Shown here one piece after another: positions 12,050 through 23,581 of a stretch of DNA of 64,000 bases. A program made the position numbers and the translations under genes. Source of the DNA: Patella vulgata (Eukaryota > Mollusca > Gastropoda > Patellidae); assembly GCF_932274485.2 (NCBI RefSeq), contig NC_065886.2, positions 40,845,501 through 40,909,500 on the forward strand, given 5' to 3'. The first letter of the stretch is position 1; every line of letters starts with the position of its first letter. Below the pieces are notes generated by a model. It did no database searches. It was not told the DNA's origin and saw only the letters and a list, made by a program, of their open reading frames with translations.

Positions 12050-13140
12050 CATCTAAATTTACAAATAGTTGTTCCAGATATCTGCGTGGACACCACGGTC
12101 AATTAAAAAAAATATGGATGTCGCTCTCGATACATGACGAGCACAAAGGACATATGCGATTATTTAGGGGAATAGGGATTTAGAATGGCGACAGGTTTCT
12201 ATTGATAAAGGAAGAATATCACGTTAAGGTTTACTTATAACACCCTTTTGGGACCTGTTCAGTGCACAAACTTTTAGATCTTTTGTAAACAACTTATTTC
12301 CATGTGTACAGTTTCTATCCTCCCACAGTTTTGAAACCCACCTATAGATTCTTCAGATTTAAACTCCGATTTACTACCGTTACAAACATTAAGCGCATGC
12401 TTTACAATTGAATTATAAAAATTAAGCTCATGCTTTGCATTTAAATTTTCTACTAACTTTAATACTTTCCTTTCCCAAGATTTGAGGCCATTTATGGACC
12501 TTATTATAGGAAACGATTTCTAACACAGTTTTTGAGATGTAAATTAAATTACCTGAATACCACAATTAGTTATAATCCTTGAGTGGCATTTAGTGATTGA
12601 GCACATTAAAAAAACACAACACAATTTATATGGAATACAAACACTGGTTTATACACATATAGCACGACGTTTCGACAAGTATTCTCTTATCGTTATCAAG
12701 TACAAATTTGTACTTGATAACGATGAGAGAGTATTTGATCAAACGTCGTGCTATAATATTCCATATAAATTGTGTTGTGTTTTTTTCACAATTGGTTACT
12801 TTGTCCGAGAACTGACCTTACCCATATCACCATAAGAAGCTATATTTGTACTCTCTTGTGAACTAAAACAATTTACGAGCACGCGTTTTCAGATTATCTA
12901 TCTCAGTATGAACAACGGTGCCCCATATAGATGCACCATAAAGTAATATTGACTCGACTAAAAATCACAGAGTTTTTTATATACTGAATAAGTCATTCCA
13001 CCAAAAGCATTAAATATTGAAGTTAATAACCTTAAAGCGCGGCTAACTGATTTTGCCAGCTCTTTTACAGCAAATCTTTAAGTTAAATGTTCATCAAACC
13101 ATAAACAATCTGGCGTTTGGGCGAAAGTGTATGATTTTTT
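12050..13140 (-). pseudogene. LINE ORF2 C-terminal remnant
   Basis: Minus-strand pieces read as the carboxy end of a non-LTR retrotransposon polyprotein. Near 13070-12860 are KELAKSVSRALRLL, AFGGMTYSVYKKLC and LLYGASIWGTVVHTEIDN. GDMG follows near 12830, then KSWERKVLKLVENLNAKHEL near 12480 and the zinc-binding-type RICPLCSSCIESDIH near 12150. These phrases are typical of CR1/Jockey-group ORF2 ends. The copy is decayed, with stops and frameshifts, and is split by the fold-back at 12608-12786. Confidence 0.7.
12608..12786. mobile_element. Fold-back (palindromic) MITE
   Basis: The arms run AAAAAAACACAACACAATTT... inward to a centre near 12708 and back out to ...GTGTTGTGTTTTTTT. They share the phrase tagcacgacgttt and its complement. 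The left arm has about 20 extra bases near 12638-12658. The element is inserted in a LINE remnant. Target duplications are unclear. Confidence 0.8.
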
Positions 13141-13692
13141 ATTGTTTGCTATTAAGAACGCGTCGACGAGAGGACAATGCAGAAATTGAAAAAAATAAAA
13201 AACGATAACCCTTGCGGTCAGCAATTTTCAATCACACTTGGTCTGGGGCATCTTCAAAAGATGCTTTAATCTCCCGTTAACCCCGTACATCTTATCAAGC
13301 TCTTCGCGTAATACCCTGCATATCAAAAGATAGCACGATCTCCCTTTAACTCCGTACATCTTATCAAGCCCTTCGCGTAATACTCTGCATATTCGGGCAC
13401 TAATTTCGATTGGCCACTGACCCAGCTGATGAGCCTATAAGATTACTCGATTATCGCAATACCAAGTCTTGCGCTTTCCAGCTAAAATGTCTACCTGTGA
13501 TAATTGAGTTGCAAAGTTCAAGCTTTATTCATTGTCGAGGTTTCCGTGGAGGTCACAATCTCTGATTGGACGTTATCGCGCACGTGTCTGCATTAAAGTG
13601 AGAAGTTTGAGAATTGCAAACCACGGCAGTCTAGCAACATCTAGATGTTTTAAAATACGTGAACATTGCGTCAGGTACATGGATCTATGGGG
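13141..13692. other. Unassigned stretch
   Basis: A phrase (ctcccgttaaccccgtacat, then cttatcaagctcttcgcgta) is repeated in tandem near 13272-13325 and 13340-13395. Nothing else is recognised. Confidence 0.4.
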
Positions 13693-13755
13693 AAATGAAA
13701 TGAAATGGGGTTTAACGTCCTACTGTTCTGCTCCTATACTGGGCTAATGAAGACG
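13693..13755 (-). mobile_element. SINE S2 tail fragment
   Basis: gaaatgaaatggggtttaac, tactgttctgctc and gggctaatgaagacg match the S2 3' end read in reverse. Confidence 0.7.
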
Positions 13756-16610
13756 ACAGAAGTTCCGGTAAAAATATTCATATTTTTACCAATTTATCCT
13801 AATTTCTACTCGAAATGTTGTAACCCTACATTTTTGATTTTGGTCAGGTATGTTATTCGTAGTGGTCGACTAATAATCATGCAATGGTTTGGGAATGAAT
13901 GAATCATGTGGAATTTTCTGTGAGTTATCTTCAAGTGGTCATAAGACCCAACACCGATAATGGCCATGTCAAAATACCGTTATGGTAATGGTCCGTGGAA
14001 ATATGAAAATATTTGTTAGTCATTAGTGAAAAAACGCTGATTTAGTTCTATTGCGCTGATAAAAAACTTTGACATGCCAGCCCATACATTTATACACTGC
14101 CCTGCAACTTACTACTGAATAATCGTGGTCTGGTCCCGTAAAATTATACACCAGTTACGCCCCTTCCTTATGATAACCGTGAACGTCCGATTTTGTCACA
14201 TAACACTTAATGATTTTTAACCAATATATATATATGACTAGTTACATGACATCATCATTATAAGTGTTAAGATTTTGTACATTTTACTGTTTACATTTAA
14301 TCATTGGACAGCCAGGGCATTTTAGCTGAGCATTAAATATTGACAGCGATACCCTTCCACATATATAAGTTCATTTTGCGCGATCGTGACACTATTTAAA
14401 CAAAACGCGGATATGCACAGGTGCAAATATACATTTGCAGTACCCCTTAACTTGATGTAAATTTACTCCCCTATAGTGGAAACTTGTAGACGTGTGTAAT
14501 TTGCACACGTGCATATAAGTAGCACACTCACATCGGATATGATATAAGCTTTAACAATGAAAATAATAAAATAATTGTGATATGTGGTTTGAAGGACACT
14601 CTAGTATTTAGGTCTTAAATAATGTGTTATCACAAGCTTAAAATAACATAATTCGTCGAATCATCTGGATGGGATGGAAAACCAAGCTCCTTGTATACCA
14701 TTTAAATACGAGTAGGTGTGTGCAGGAACGTGACGATAATAGGTAGAAACATAACCGGGGAAGGAAACAATGAGTTCTCTAAGCAACAATGTGCTTTTAT
14801 AATGCGCAATCTTAACGCTTAATTAAAAGATATTACGTGACTGGAGCAAAGATTGCATACGGGTAAAGTTTGGATATCAACAGTATAGACTTCTGAGGAG
14901 ATTCATACTCCAAACAAACAGCAACTGAATTAACCTTTTAAGAATTTTTTTTTCTGGCAACAACTCTTTACACCTCCAAACCAGGAAAAGGCTTTGGGAT
15001 AAATCATTGGACAGTGGTGATTTACAATAAAAGAAAACAATATAAAGAATTACTGGGAGCATTTTTCTATCGATTTCAATTTTTCAACAAAAAACTTGCC
15101 GCTTGGAATGAGGCGAAAAAACGAGGTCCGTGAATATCATTGAGAGTACGTTAACAATGACAGTTTGAAAACAAAATAAATGTAGGCAGCAACGCAGTTG
15201 TCTGGGAAAAATTAAAGATGCATTACATAGTATTTAGATAAAGAGCTGATCGTTCTTGCTATAATAGTTCAACTATATATAATGAAAAAATCATATATCC
15301 AACTTGCAGTCTGCCTTTTAACACGTTAGTTGACTGACACCCGCCCCACTTTTCACATGATTATCGAATGATATAAATTCTGTCCCCAGCCATTTCCTTT
15401 ATATTAAAAGGTGTTGGGGAAGATGTGTACTGAAGTAAATTCTTTCCACAGCGATGCCACTCAGTCTATAGGACATGCTCAAACCTTAAGTTCTATTTCT
15501 TGTTATATTCCGTGCCTTACTGACAGTCTCGTTCGTTGAACGATTGTGCGGTTAAGGGATTGTGTAATCAATGTGAGGATATTTACACCGTAATCTCGCT
15601 ATTGGCTTTAGGATATTTATTAGTACTAAAGACTAATGTAATCAAACTATGTTGTTATGGCTTGAGACGATGTTTTAGAATCCAGATTACTAGGAATACA
15701 AACACCAAAACAAAAATTTGCTTTCAGAAACGTGACGATAATAATAGGCAGATAATATGATTGGAGAAGGAAGTAACAGTTCCGTTAAATAACAATTGTA
15801 ACCACCAGGCCGTGTGAACAATGAGCTCTTCTACATGATGTCGAATCTCTAGTCAGTACGTGAATTATGAAAAGATGCATCTGGTGTAACGTTTTGCATT
15901 AGTCGGCCGCTACAATTATTATCAAACTACAGTTTTTAGCCACGACATAGGGATCACTGAAACAAGCAATACCTTATAAAAGGTATATAATTGGAACTAA
16001 CCCATTTATCATTAAGATGAACATATAATTATAGAAAATCTGAAGATTATCTATTTTACTATTCATTTTATTTCCCCAGTTGAACCGTGTATAATGAAGT
16101 CTATCGGAGCTCATTCCTTCGGCTTGCACATATGGAAGTATAACGTTGCCAAAAGTCTGAAGAGACAACGTTTCAAAATACATTTTTCAATGTTTCAAAA
16201 TACTAATGTCCTAGCGTAAAAATGCAAAGTATACTTTTGAAATACAAAGTACATTTTTCAAGCTCTTACATTCTGAAGAATGAAACAACTTTGAATTAGC
16301 TACTTTACATTTTACACCTTGCATTATGAACTTTGCATAGTCGACCTACGTATCTGCGACTTTGCATTGTCGAACATTTACCTTATATGGAACGGTCAAG
16401 TGATGATCTATGTACGGAAAGTGGCGGAGATTACCTTAAATATCACATCAATAACTTCTCCCTGAAAAGGTCAAGGTTCATTGTAAAAACAAGGGACATC
16501 ACTCTCGACGAAGTAAACCAGACGTCATTGACGTAAACAAACAATCACGAAGAAAATCAAACATAAATATAGTACATTATTTCTGACATCAACGGGAAGT
16601 CGATGGCGGT
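13756..16610. other. Gene-free stretch with old duplicated segments
   Basis: No gene is supported. Segments 14535-15080 resemble 1090-2175. The segment 15640-16130 resembles 30800-31260 in the same order over several hundred bases. A family M end lies at 15212-15283. These look like copies of an old, unclassified repeat or an ancient duplication. Confidence 0.5.
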
Positions 16611-16615
16611 CTTAT

Positions 16616-17582
16616 ATACTATTCAAAAAAAGTAGGGGATATTTGATTTTGGGGGCATAATACTAAAATATGCAAATGACTACGAAAAAAGTCACTATAG
16701 AACCTAACAGAAGAAACATTTCCAGTTACATGTGACGCCCAAACGCACCAATAGCTACCGCATGGAATGCAGGTGATGCTTGGGATCATCATGGGGGTCC
16801 AACCCAAGATTTGCACGACTCTGACTTTGAATGTTACAGTCATTGTGGCATTGAATTCTAGGGTGGAAACATCAGTTTAATTGTTTTAGTGACCAGAAAA
16901 CAAATTTTGATATGCGTCGGCTTACCCAAAATGAAAGGTTACGTGCCCTTGGCATGCTACAGATCGGCACAACATAGGCGGTTGTGGCGCGGACGATGAA
17001 TGTTTCTCAGTCTGTCATAAGCAGGCTATGGTCCAGATACCGTGATACACAATCTGTACAGGACAGACCACGCTCAGGTCGACAACTCAAGTCCAGGATC
17101 GATTTATCCGTACCTTGGCCTTGAGAAATCGTGTCATCACAGCAAATCAGATCAGCGCTCGTCTTCAAACAGACACTGGTGTGAGAGTGAGTGGCCAGAC
17201 GATTCGGAATCGACTGCATAGGGGTCACCTTCGCGCCCGACGTCCTCGCGTGATCCCTTGTTTGAGAGATCATCACATTCAGGCAAGACGTCGTTGGTAT
17301 AGGGATCGTCAACACTGGGATAATCGACGATGGAGCAATGTGATGTTTTCAGATGAGTCAAGGTTCACTGTTGATTTTTTGGACAGACGTAGGAGGGTGT
17401 GGCGTCGTCGAAACGAGCGCTTCCAAGACGTTAACGTCATCAGACATGATCGATTTGGGGGTGGTTCTGTTATGGTGTGGGGAGGCATCACTGTTGCTGG
17501 AAGAACGGCTTTACATGTTGTTGCAGGGCGTGTTACAGGCCAGTACTACCGGGACAACATCTTGGCAGTCCATGGGAGTAAC
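16616..17582 (+). pseudogene. Tc1-like transposase, 3'-truncated
   Basis: A start-like ATG at 16912 opens an N-terminal helix-turn-helix region (LTQNERLRALGML, then MNVSQSVISRLWSRY and RPRSGRQ). It carries a stop at 16975-16977 and a frameshift near 17090. The main frame from 17115 reads LALRNRVITANQISARLQ, RWSNVMFSDESRF (first catalytic Asp) and GGGSVMVWGGITV, a Tc1-type catalytic core. The sequence ends around HGSN, so the rest of the DDE region and the right inverted end are lost. The left terminus near 16616 (tatactattc, then aaaaaaagtaggggat) resembles Tc1 ends. The element is dead. Confidence 0.85.
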
Positions 17583-18148
17583 ATAGGCCAGGTGGCGTTA
17601 GTCTACCACTTCCGGTTTCGGAGTTATGACCGCCGAGCGAAGCCGGGTATCCTGCTAGTACTATAATAAAGTTGTCACACACGAATCATATAATTATCAT
17701 CTAATAGGTACACGTATATAGAACAAACTAATTAATAGAAATGGCCATAATATATTTCTTCAGACCGCTCCCAATGTATGTATGGATGTTAAAATTAACA
17801 TTAACAATGTAAATTGGTTTTATTTCAGATTTGTTAGGCTTATATATTACAATATGTCTGATTTGAAAAAAAAAACCCGGCTGATCTGCATCGGCAGGCA
17901 GCACATGCGTTAGAAAAGAAATTGGATATGTCTGCCTCAACGAGTGCTTCTACTTCTAGTTCTACAGTCCTAGTGTAGAACTGAAGAATCTATTTAAGCC
18001 TTATGGAAAGACGAAGAGACCTACACCTGGAAGCTCAAACGCAAAGTGCAGCTTCAGATTTCTTTGCTTAGCAGATTGTCCACAAGTAATTACAATAGGC
18101 CTTCTACCGTATTATAATTAATTTGAATACCGTACAGTTGTTATAGTC

Positions 18149-18480
18149 TTTACAGAAGCATTATGTAAGATTTCGATACATGTAAAGGGCTGGTTATTCC
18201 CGCCATAATACGGTATTTGAAAATTGGATACTGCAAAATGAATAATTGAAAATTTAATTCAAATTACTTTATTTTCAGCCAAGTTATCAATGTTTATAGT
18301 TTTGACAAGATGTGTACATTGATCGTAACCACCGTTTTGGTCATCGAGTTATCCAATGGCTTCGAGAGTTAATTATGGTCTTGTGATGTTATTAAATGTA
18401 TAATTAATAATTTATTTAATTCAAGGCCCAAAGAAAGACCTGCAATATAGACAGATTTAGCTCTTACATAATGCATGTTT
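18149..18480 (-). mobile_element. MITE family M (copy 3)
   Basis: The ends are tctttacagaagcattatg and cttacataatgcatgttt, with the family M interior in reverse. It sits in the apparent intron of the decayed G2E3-like fragment. Confidence 0.65.
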
Positions 18481-18744
18481 TATCAAATATAAAAAAAAAT
18501 AAACTGAAAGGAATTTTCCTGTATTCAATAAAATGCCATGTACATGTACCTTAACTTAAAATTTTCTTTTGGAATACAGTGCCCGACCGCACCGGGGAAA
18601 AAATGCTGCAAGACGCAGGTATTGGTGAAAAAAAGATTTGTCCTCTTAAACATGATAATGCTGATTATTTCAAAAGTGAACTGAATGAAAACTTTCCAAA
18701 ACAGTTGGAAATCAAATACATTACACGGGACAGTTGGAAAACGA

Positions 18745-19180
18745 GGTGGTGGGGGGGGGGCAATGTGGCTTTAGAGAGTAGGACACTGACTCGCTAGTCT
18801 GGGGGTCGCGAGTTCGCTCCCGGTGTTGGCCGAGAAAGTCCATCGAAATTTTCCGGCGTGGTTTCCGCTTGTCCGTGCTGCAGGAATGAGGGCCTGACAT
18901 GTGCAGCTCTCTAGACGTCCGAATGGGACGAAAGACCGAGGTCCCGTGTACACATTGGCGTGTAAGTAAATGAGGGCCTGACAAGGGCAGCTCTCTAGAC
19001 GTTCGAATGGGACGAAAGACCGAGGTCCCATGTTCACATTGGCGTGTACGTAAATGATCCCTTGACAGTTGGAATTTGAGATAAGAGTACGCAAAATTCC
19101 CCTCATAGCACACTGTACGGTGTATGCCCGTCTTCATTATCCCACTCGGAGCAGAACAGTATGACCCCATTTCATATCAT
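18745..19180 (+). mobile_element. SINE S2, full length with internal duplication
   Basis: Perfect 11-bp target duplications (ttggaaaacga at 18734-18744 and 19181-19191) bound the element. It opens with a G-rich run (ggtggtggggggggggc) and a tRNA-like head (B-box-like gcgagttcgctccc). The body contains an 84-bp segment present twice in tandem (18888-18971 and 18972-19055). It ends with the S2 tail near 19164-19180. Confidence 0.9.
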
Positions 19181-19487
19181 TTGGAAAACGAAGAAGAGTA
19201 CACACGGCTGCTACCACACATTGCAGACGTAGTTATCGAAATGATAAAAGAATGTGTTGCCAGGCATTAAACGCGATTCCATTCCTTCCTCATCGTCACC
19301 TTGTTTGCTTTGCAAGTCCGGCTTTATATGATTATTTGTTAACATTGGTTAGAATCGCAAATTTCTACTTGAAAACAGTGTTGAATTATTATAAATTTGT
19401 GTTAGATATGGCAAGAAATGTTTCCCTTTGGCGAAGAATAAAGAATCATGGTGATAAATAGAAGGTGAGGATTCCAGAATAGCCTTA

Positions 19488-20323
19488 GGCCAAAAAACAA
19501 AAGGGTTCTGTTGCCTGTAACGGACAGAAAATAGGGTAGGGTCGGTAGGTAGAGTTTTTTTTATTTTTTTTATTTGTTAGATCTAGTAGATGTACCGTAG
19601 CATAATATTCTGTGCGAAAATCTTCAATTGTATGTTAGGTTTAGTCCGCGCCAAGGAACATGAAGCATGAATAGATTGGTGGATGGAATTCTTGGATCAT
19701 TGTTTAAAATGTATCAGAGGCTAGATTATGATTTAAATATTCTCTTAGGGGGCAAATGGACTTTTTAATCGTTCTATGTTAAATAAAATAATAGCGTAGG
19801 AGACCATTTTGTTCAAGGGAAAGAACTCGCGATGAAAACTTAAAAAATCATATCGTGCCGTCGCACGAAATAGGTCCGTAATAAATGTATTTGTCTTCTT
19901 TTAAATACCAATCGAGCAGATCCTACGTTAGCTTGTTTTTGTCAAATTGCGTTCCGTTACTTATTAGAACGAAGGTTGTGAGGATTATGGCTTTTCGTGA
20001 TGTGCAGTGTTAAATCTATACGAAACCTGTAGTCTCGATTTTCACTCCAGTTAGCAATCTCGCGTCAACAGTATGACAGTTCTTAATAATCGTTCGCTGT
20101 ACAGTATTCGCTTATTCCGATCGGAAAATGCAGATTCAAAGAACGATGACATTTATATCCATTTATAGCAACAAATAATAAAGCCGGTAGGCTTAGAGTA
20201 TTTTGAACGGTCGCTCGTTGAACAATTTTTTTTTTATTCCCTTGACACTAATAAAAAAATTGAGTCGGTAGGTTTTGTAATGGGTCGGTCGGGTTACCGG
20301 AAACATAACATTTTTTTTTGGCC
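19488..20323. mobile_element. Harbinger-like non-autonomous DNA transposon
   Basis: The termini are GGCCAAAAAA and TTTTTTGGCC. The inverted similarity continues about 40 bp inward (gcctgtaacgg against ccggtaaccc complement). A TTA duplication flanks both ends (19485-19487 and 20324-20326). A 3-bp TWA target and GG-start termini are known for PIF/Harbinger elements. No coding sequence is visible in the 836 bp. Confidence 0.7.
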
Positions 20324-20772
20324 TTAGAACAGAGGTGGGTAAGGGCGGTATTTTCATATTGCGGCCACAGAGGGACGGATATGAACGAACATTGGACAGC
20401 GCCGATCAGAGGCCATTCCTAAAGGAACTACATCTGTAAACACGGTTGATATTCTAAAGATATCTCTTTTACTAATGCGACCGATTTTTTGTTAATCACA
20501 TATCTCCACATCGAAGTACTTGAATGTTATTTGGCAATATTCAAACCGCGGTTTACAACACGAACCTGTCAGCCTTGGGCCAACCCCATTAACTATTTAT
20601 GTCAAAAAATGTGTCTCTAAGATGGCCGTTCGAATAGAAATCCATTGTAATAGAGTAATAACAAGGGGAAAGAGGAACACTTTGATAGTATATTAACCGC
20701 CATTAGTTTGGATTAAGCGATGCATTGTTTAACTTTATTATTTAAACATCATTTAATGAAACACTAAACCAG

Positions 20773-22337
20773 TGTGATTTTTCCTACAATCAAGGGCCAT
20801 AATTCAGGAAATTACAATTTGATATGTGCAAATATCGAAAGGAACCGAGATCTTTGTGTTATAATCTTACATTTCAAGTTTCAACAAAATTGGATAAAAA
20901 TTGTGACCTCCATAGGATCCACAACCTTGATATACCATATTTTTACGCCATTTGAGAACGAACGGCGGCCATTTTGTCTGTCAATTTTGGGCCGATTTTC
21001 ACAAAATTCGAACTCAGTCGACCTTAGGGTGTAACGGTGATATAATAATACGTTTTTTTTTTAAATCGGATAAAAATTATGACCTCTATAGGGTCCACAA
21101 GCTAAAAACGTGATTTTTCGTACAATCGGGGGCCATAATTCAGGAAGTTACGGTCCGATATGCGCGAATATCGAAAGGAACCAAGATCTTTGGGTTATAA
21201 ACTTACATTTCAAGTTTCAACAAAATCGGATAAAAATAGTGACCTCCATAGGATCCACAACCTTGATATACCATATTTTTACGCTATTTGAGAACGAACA
21301 GTGGCCATTTTGTCTGTCAATTTTCGGCCAATTGTCACGAAAGTCGAACTCAGTCGTCCTTAGGGTGTAACGGTGATAGAATAATACGGTTTTTAAAATC
21401 GGATAAAAATTATGACCTCTATTGGGTCCACAAGCTAAAAACGCGATTTTTTCGTACAATCAGGGGCCATAATTCAGAAAGTTACGGTCCTATATGCGCG
21501 AATATCGAAAGGAACCGAATCTTTGGGTTATAAACTTACATTTCAAGTTTCAAGAAAATCGGATAAAAATTGTGACCTCTATAGGGTCCACAACCTTGAT
21601 ATATCGTATTTTTACGCTATTTGAGAACGAACGGCGGCCATTGTGTCTGTCAATTTTGGGCCAATTTTCACGAAATTCTACCGCAGCCGTCCTTAGGGTG
21701 TAACGGTGATATAATGATACGTTTTTTTTTAATCGGATAAAAATTATGACCTCTATAGGGTCCACAAGCTAAAAACGTGATTTTTTGTACAATCAGGGGC
21801 CATAATTCAGGAAGTTACGGTCCGATATGCGCGAATATCGAAAGGAACCGAGATCTTTGGGTAATAAACTTACATTTCAAGTTTCAAGAAAATCGGATAA
21901 AAATTGTGACCTCTATAGGGTCCACAACCTTGATATACCGTATTTTTACGCTATTTGAGAACGAACGGCGGCCATTTTGTCTGTCAATTTTGGGCCGATT
22001 TTCACGAAATTCGACCGCAGCCGTCCTTAGGGTGTAACGGTGATATAATGATACGGTTGTTAAAATCGGATAAAAATTATGACCTCTATAGTGTCCACAA
22101 GCTAAAAACGTGATTTTTCGTACAAACAGGGGCCATAATCCATGAAGTTTCGATCCGATACATGCCAATATCGAAAGCAGCCGAGATCATTTGGGGATAA
22201 ACCTATATTAAAAGTTTCATCAAAATCGGATAAGAATTGTGACCTGTAGAGAGTCCACAAACAATTCTGAACGGACGTCCGGACGGACAGGGGCGACGAC
22301 AATATACGTCCACATGAAAATGTGGGCGTATAAAAAT
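20773..22337 (+). repeat. Family A satellite-type mobile repeat, array A2
   Basis: Four units of about 334 bp begin at anchors near 20785, 21118, 21453 and 21787, and a closing monomer begins near 22119. The first unit carries the variant cctacaatcaagggccataa. The last carries ccataatccatgaagt and catgccaatatcg. The array ends with ggacgtccggacggacag, the stem-loop tacgtccacat/atgtgggcgta at 22305-22330, and taaaaat. Confidence 0.9.
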
Positions 22338-22389
22338 AGACTGGCATCCGCCATGCAGTTAGCTATGTAGTAAATTTTGCAATTAAATT

Positions 22390-22560
22390 CCATTTGTCAA
22401 GGTTTCTTTTACGTGCACGACAAAGTGCACAGATGACCTCCGTTCCTCGTCCCAACCGAACTACTAGACGCTGCCCATTGATAAGTCCTCCAGGTTAGCG
22501 AGCCAGTGCCTTACTGGAGAATGGGGAAATGAAATTGGGTTTAACGTTCTGCTTGTCTGT
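22390..22560 (-). mobile_element. Rearranged SINE S2 pieces
   Basis: The S2 core (ttttacgtgcacgacaaagt) and a head-adjacent piece (gttagcgagccagtgcctta) are followed by the tail (gaaattgggtttaacg), out of normal order. The copy is old and scrambled. Confidence 0.55.
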
Positions 22561-22561
22561 T

Positions 22562-23580
22562 CCACCTAGGATGATAAAAGGGGAGGGGAGGGGCTGCAAA
22601 TAATTCAACTTGTGTTGACGTTTGATTGGGTACTTATCTTTTACTAAATAGCGACCTTAAGCAGCCATGTCGTGTTAGTAGGTAGAGTGGTTGGCTAATA
22701 CCAAACGAAAAATGTAAATTCACACGGAATAAAAGGGTTAGACTCATCCGTTGTGTTGCGAAGCAGATTGTTTCGGAGAATGCAACCTTATAAATCATTT
22801 CCCCCGTATTACAGGATTCATGTAAAATCAGAGGACCAAATAGATACTCGACGGATCTTGTTATTTCTGATCCGGGTGCCATCGCGACACTGTTACCAAT
22901 GATCGCGAGTATGTTAATACAATCTTCGTTCGAGTGTATACGTATTCAACCTTCAACTAACCCATATGAGGTTACTGTGTTAAATATATTGTATATAACC
23001 ACATTTTCTTACTAAATGGTATTCTGTCTGGATATTGTTATTAAACATGCTTAAAATGTAACAAATTAATGCAATGTCCACAAAACTAGCCAATGTGGGT
23101 GTATATTAATATACGACGCGTTAGTGACCAGATCCATGTCATCAAATGCTAATTTGATAACTGATGATATTTAAGCAATAACATTATATATGAAAGATAA
23201 CGTTTGGTGGGCGTGTAATGGCGTGACAGTAAATTAATTATGTTCTAAACGACAATCGTGTAATTCTGGTAATTTATCGTGTAGACACAAGCGCATATCG
23301 ATCATTTTCTGTTACTTATTAGTATTAAAGTCTTTAATCGTGATCGATATAGTTCATATAATTAACTGCTGAATCTTTTTACCTGTATCAATTGTACGTT
23401 TCCAGTTTCTAAATTTATGAGCGTGTATCTTCTGTGACGTGATGGCCGGTCACACAAGTAACCAATGACACCTATTTACTAATGGACTGGCAGACCGTTG
23501 CAATCTGCACCGATAATTATCAAATTATTAATGAATACATGAATGAATGAAATGAGGATCAGATAATACAGCAAACGATT
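22562..23580. other. Gene-free stretch
   Basis: AT-rich sequence with no recognised exon or repeat. Confidence 0.4.
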
Positions 23581-23581
23581 A

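Larger units (their letters stand above)
17860..19245 (+). pseudogene. Decayed exons resembling a G2E3-like N-terminal module
   Basis: At 17975-18085 the frame reads VELKNLFKPYGKTKRPTPGS and then SFRFLCLADCPQ, followed by gtaatt. After a consensus acceptor, 18580-18733 reads VPDRTGEKMLQDAGIGEKKI and then FKSELNENFPK. In cnidarian and mollusc proteins annotated as G2/M-phase-specific E3 ligase-like, this order (CLAD..Q..VP.R then aGlGeKkI then FPkL) is familiar to me; that is recall, not a search. The frame slips before 17975, the splice phase between the pieces does not match, and SINE S2 has split the second piece at 18745. A trailing open stretch (NEEEYTRLLPHIADVV) continues after the SINE in another frame. 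I treat it as a pseudogene. Confidence 0.45.

Noticed and set aside
17590-17665. Short GC-rich palindrome-like stretch (ccgccgagcgaagccggg)
   Set aside because: It could be the terminal hairpin of another repeat, but a single copy in the window is not enough to define it.
18771-19170. Open frames of 111 and 149 codons on the minus strand
   Set aside because: They lie within an S2 SINE and owe their length to its 84-bp duplication.
20773-22037. Series of similar ~86-codon open frames
   Set aside because: They are the same satellite monomer read repeatedly. The periodicity explains them, and they are not genes.
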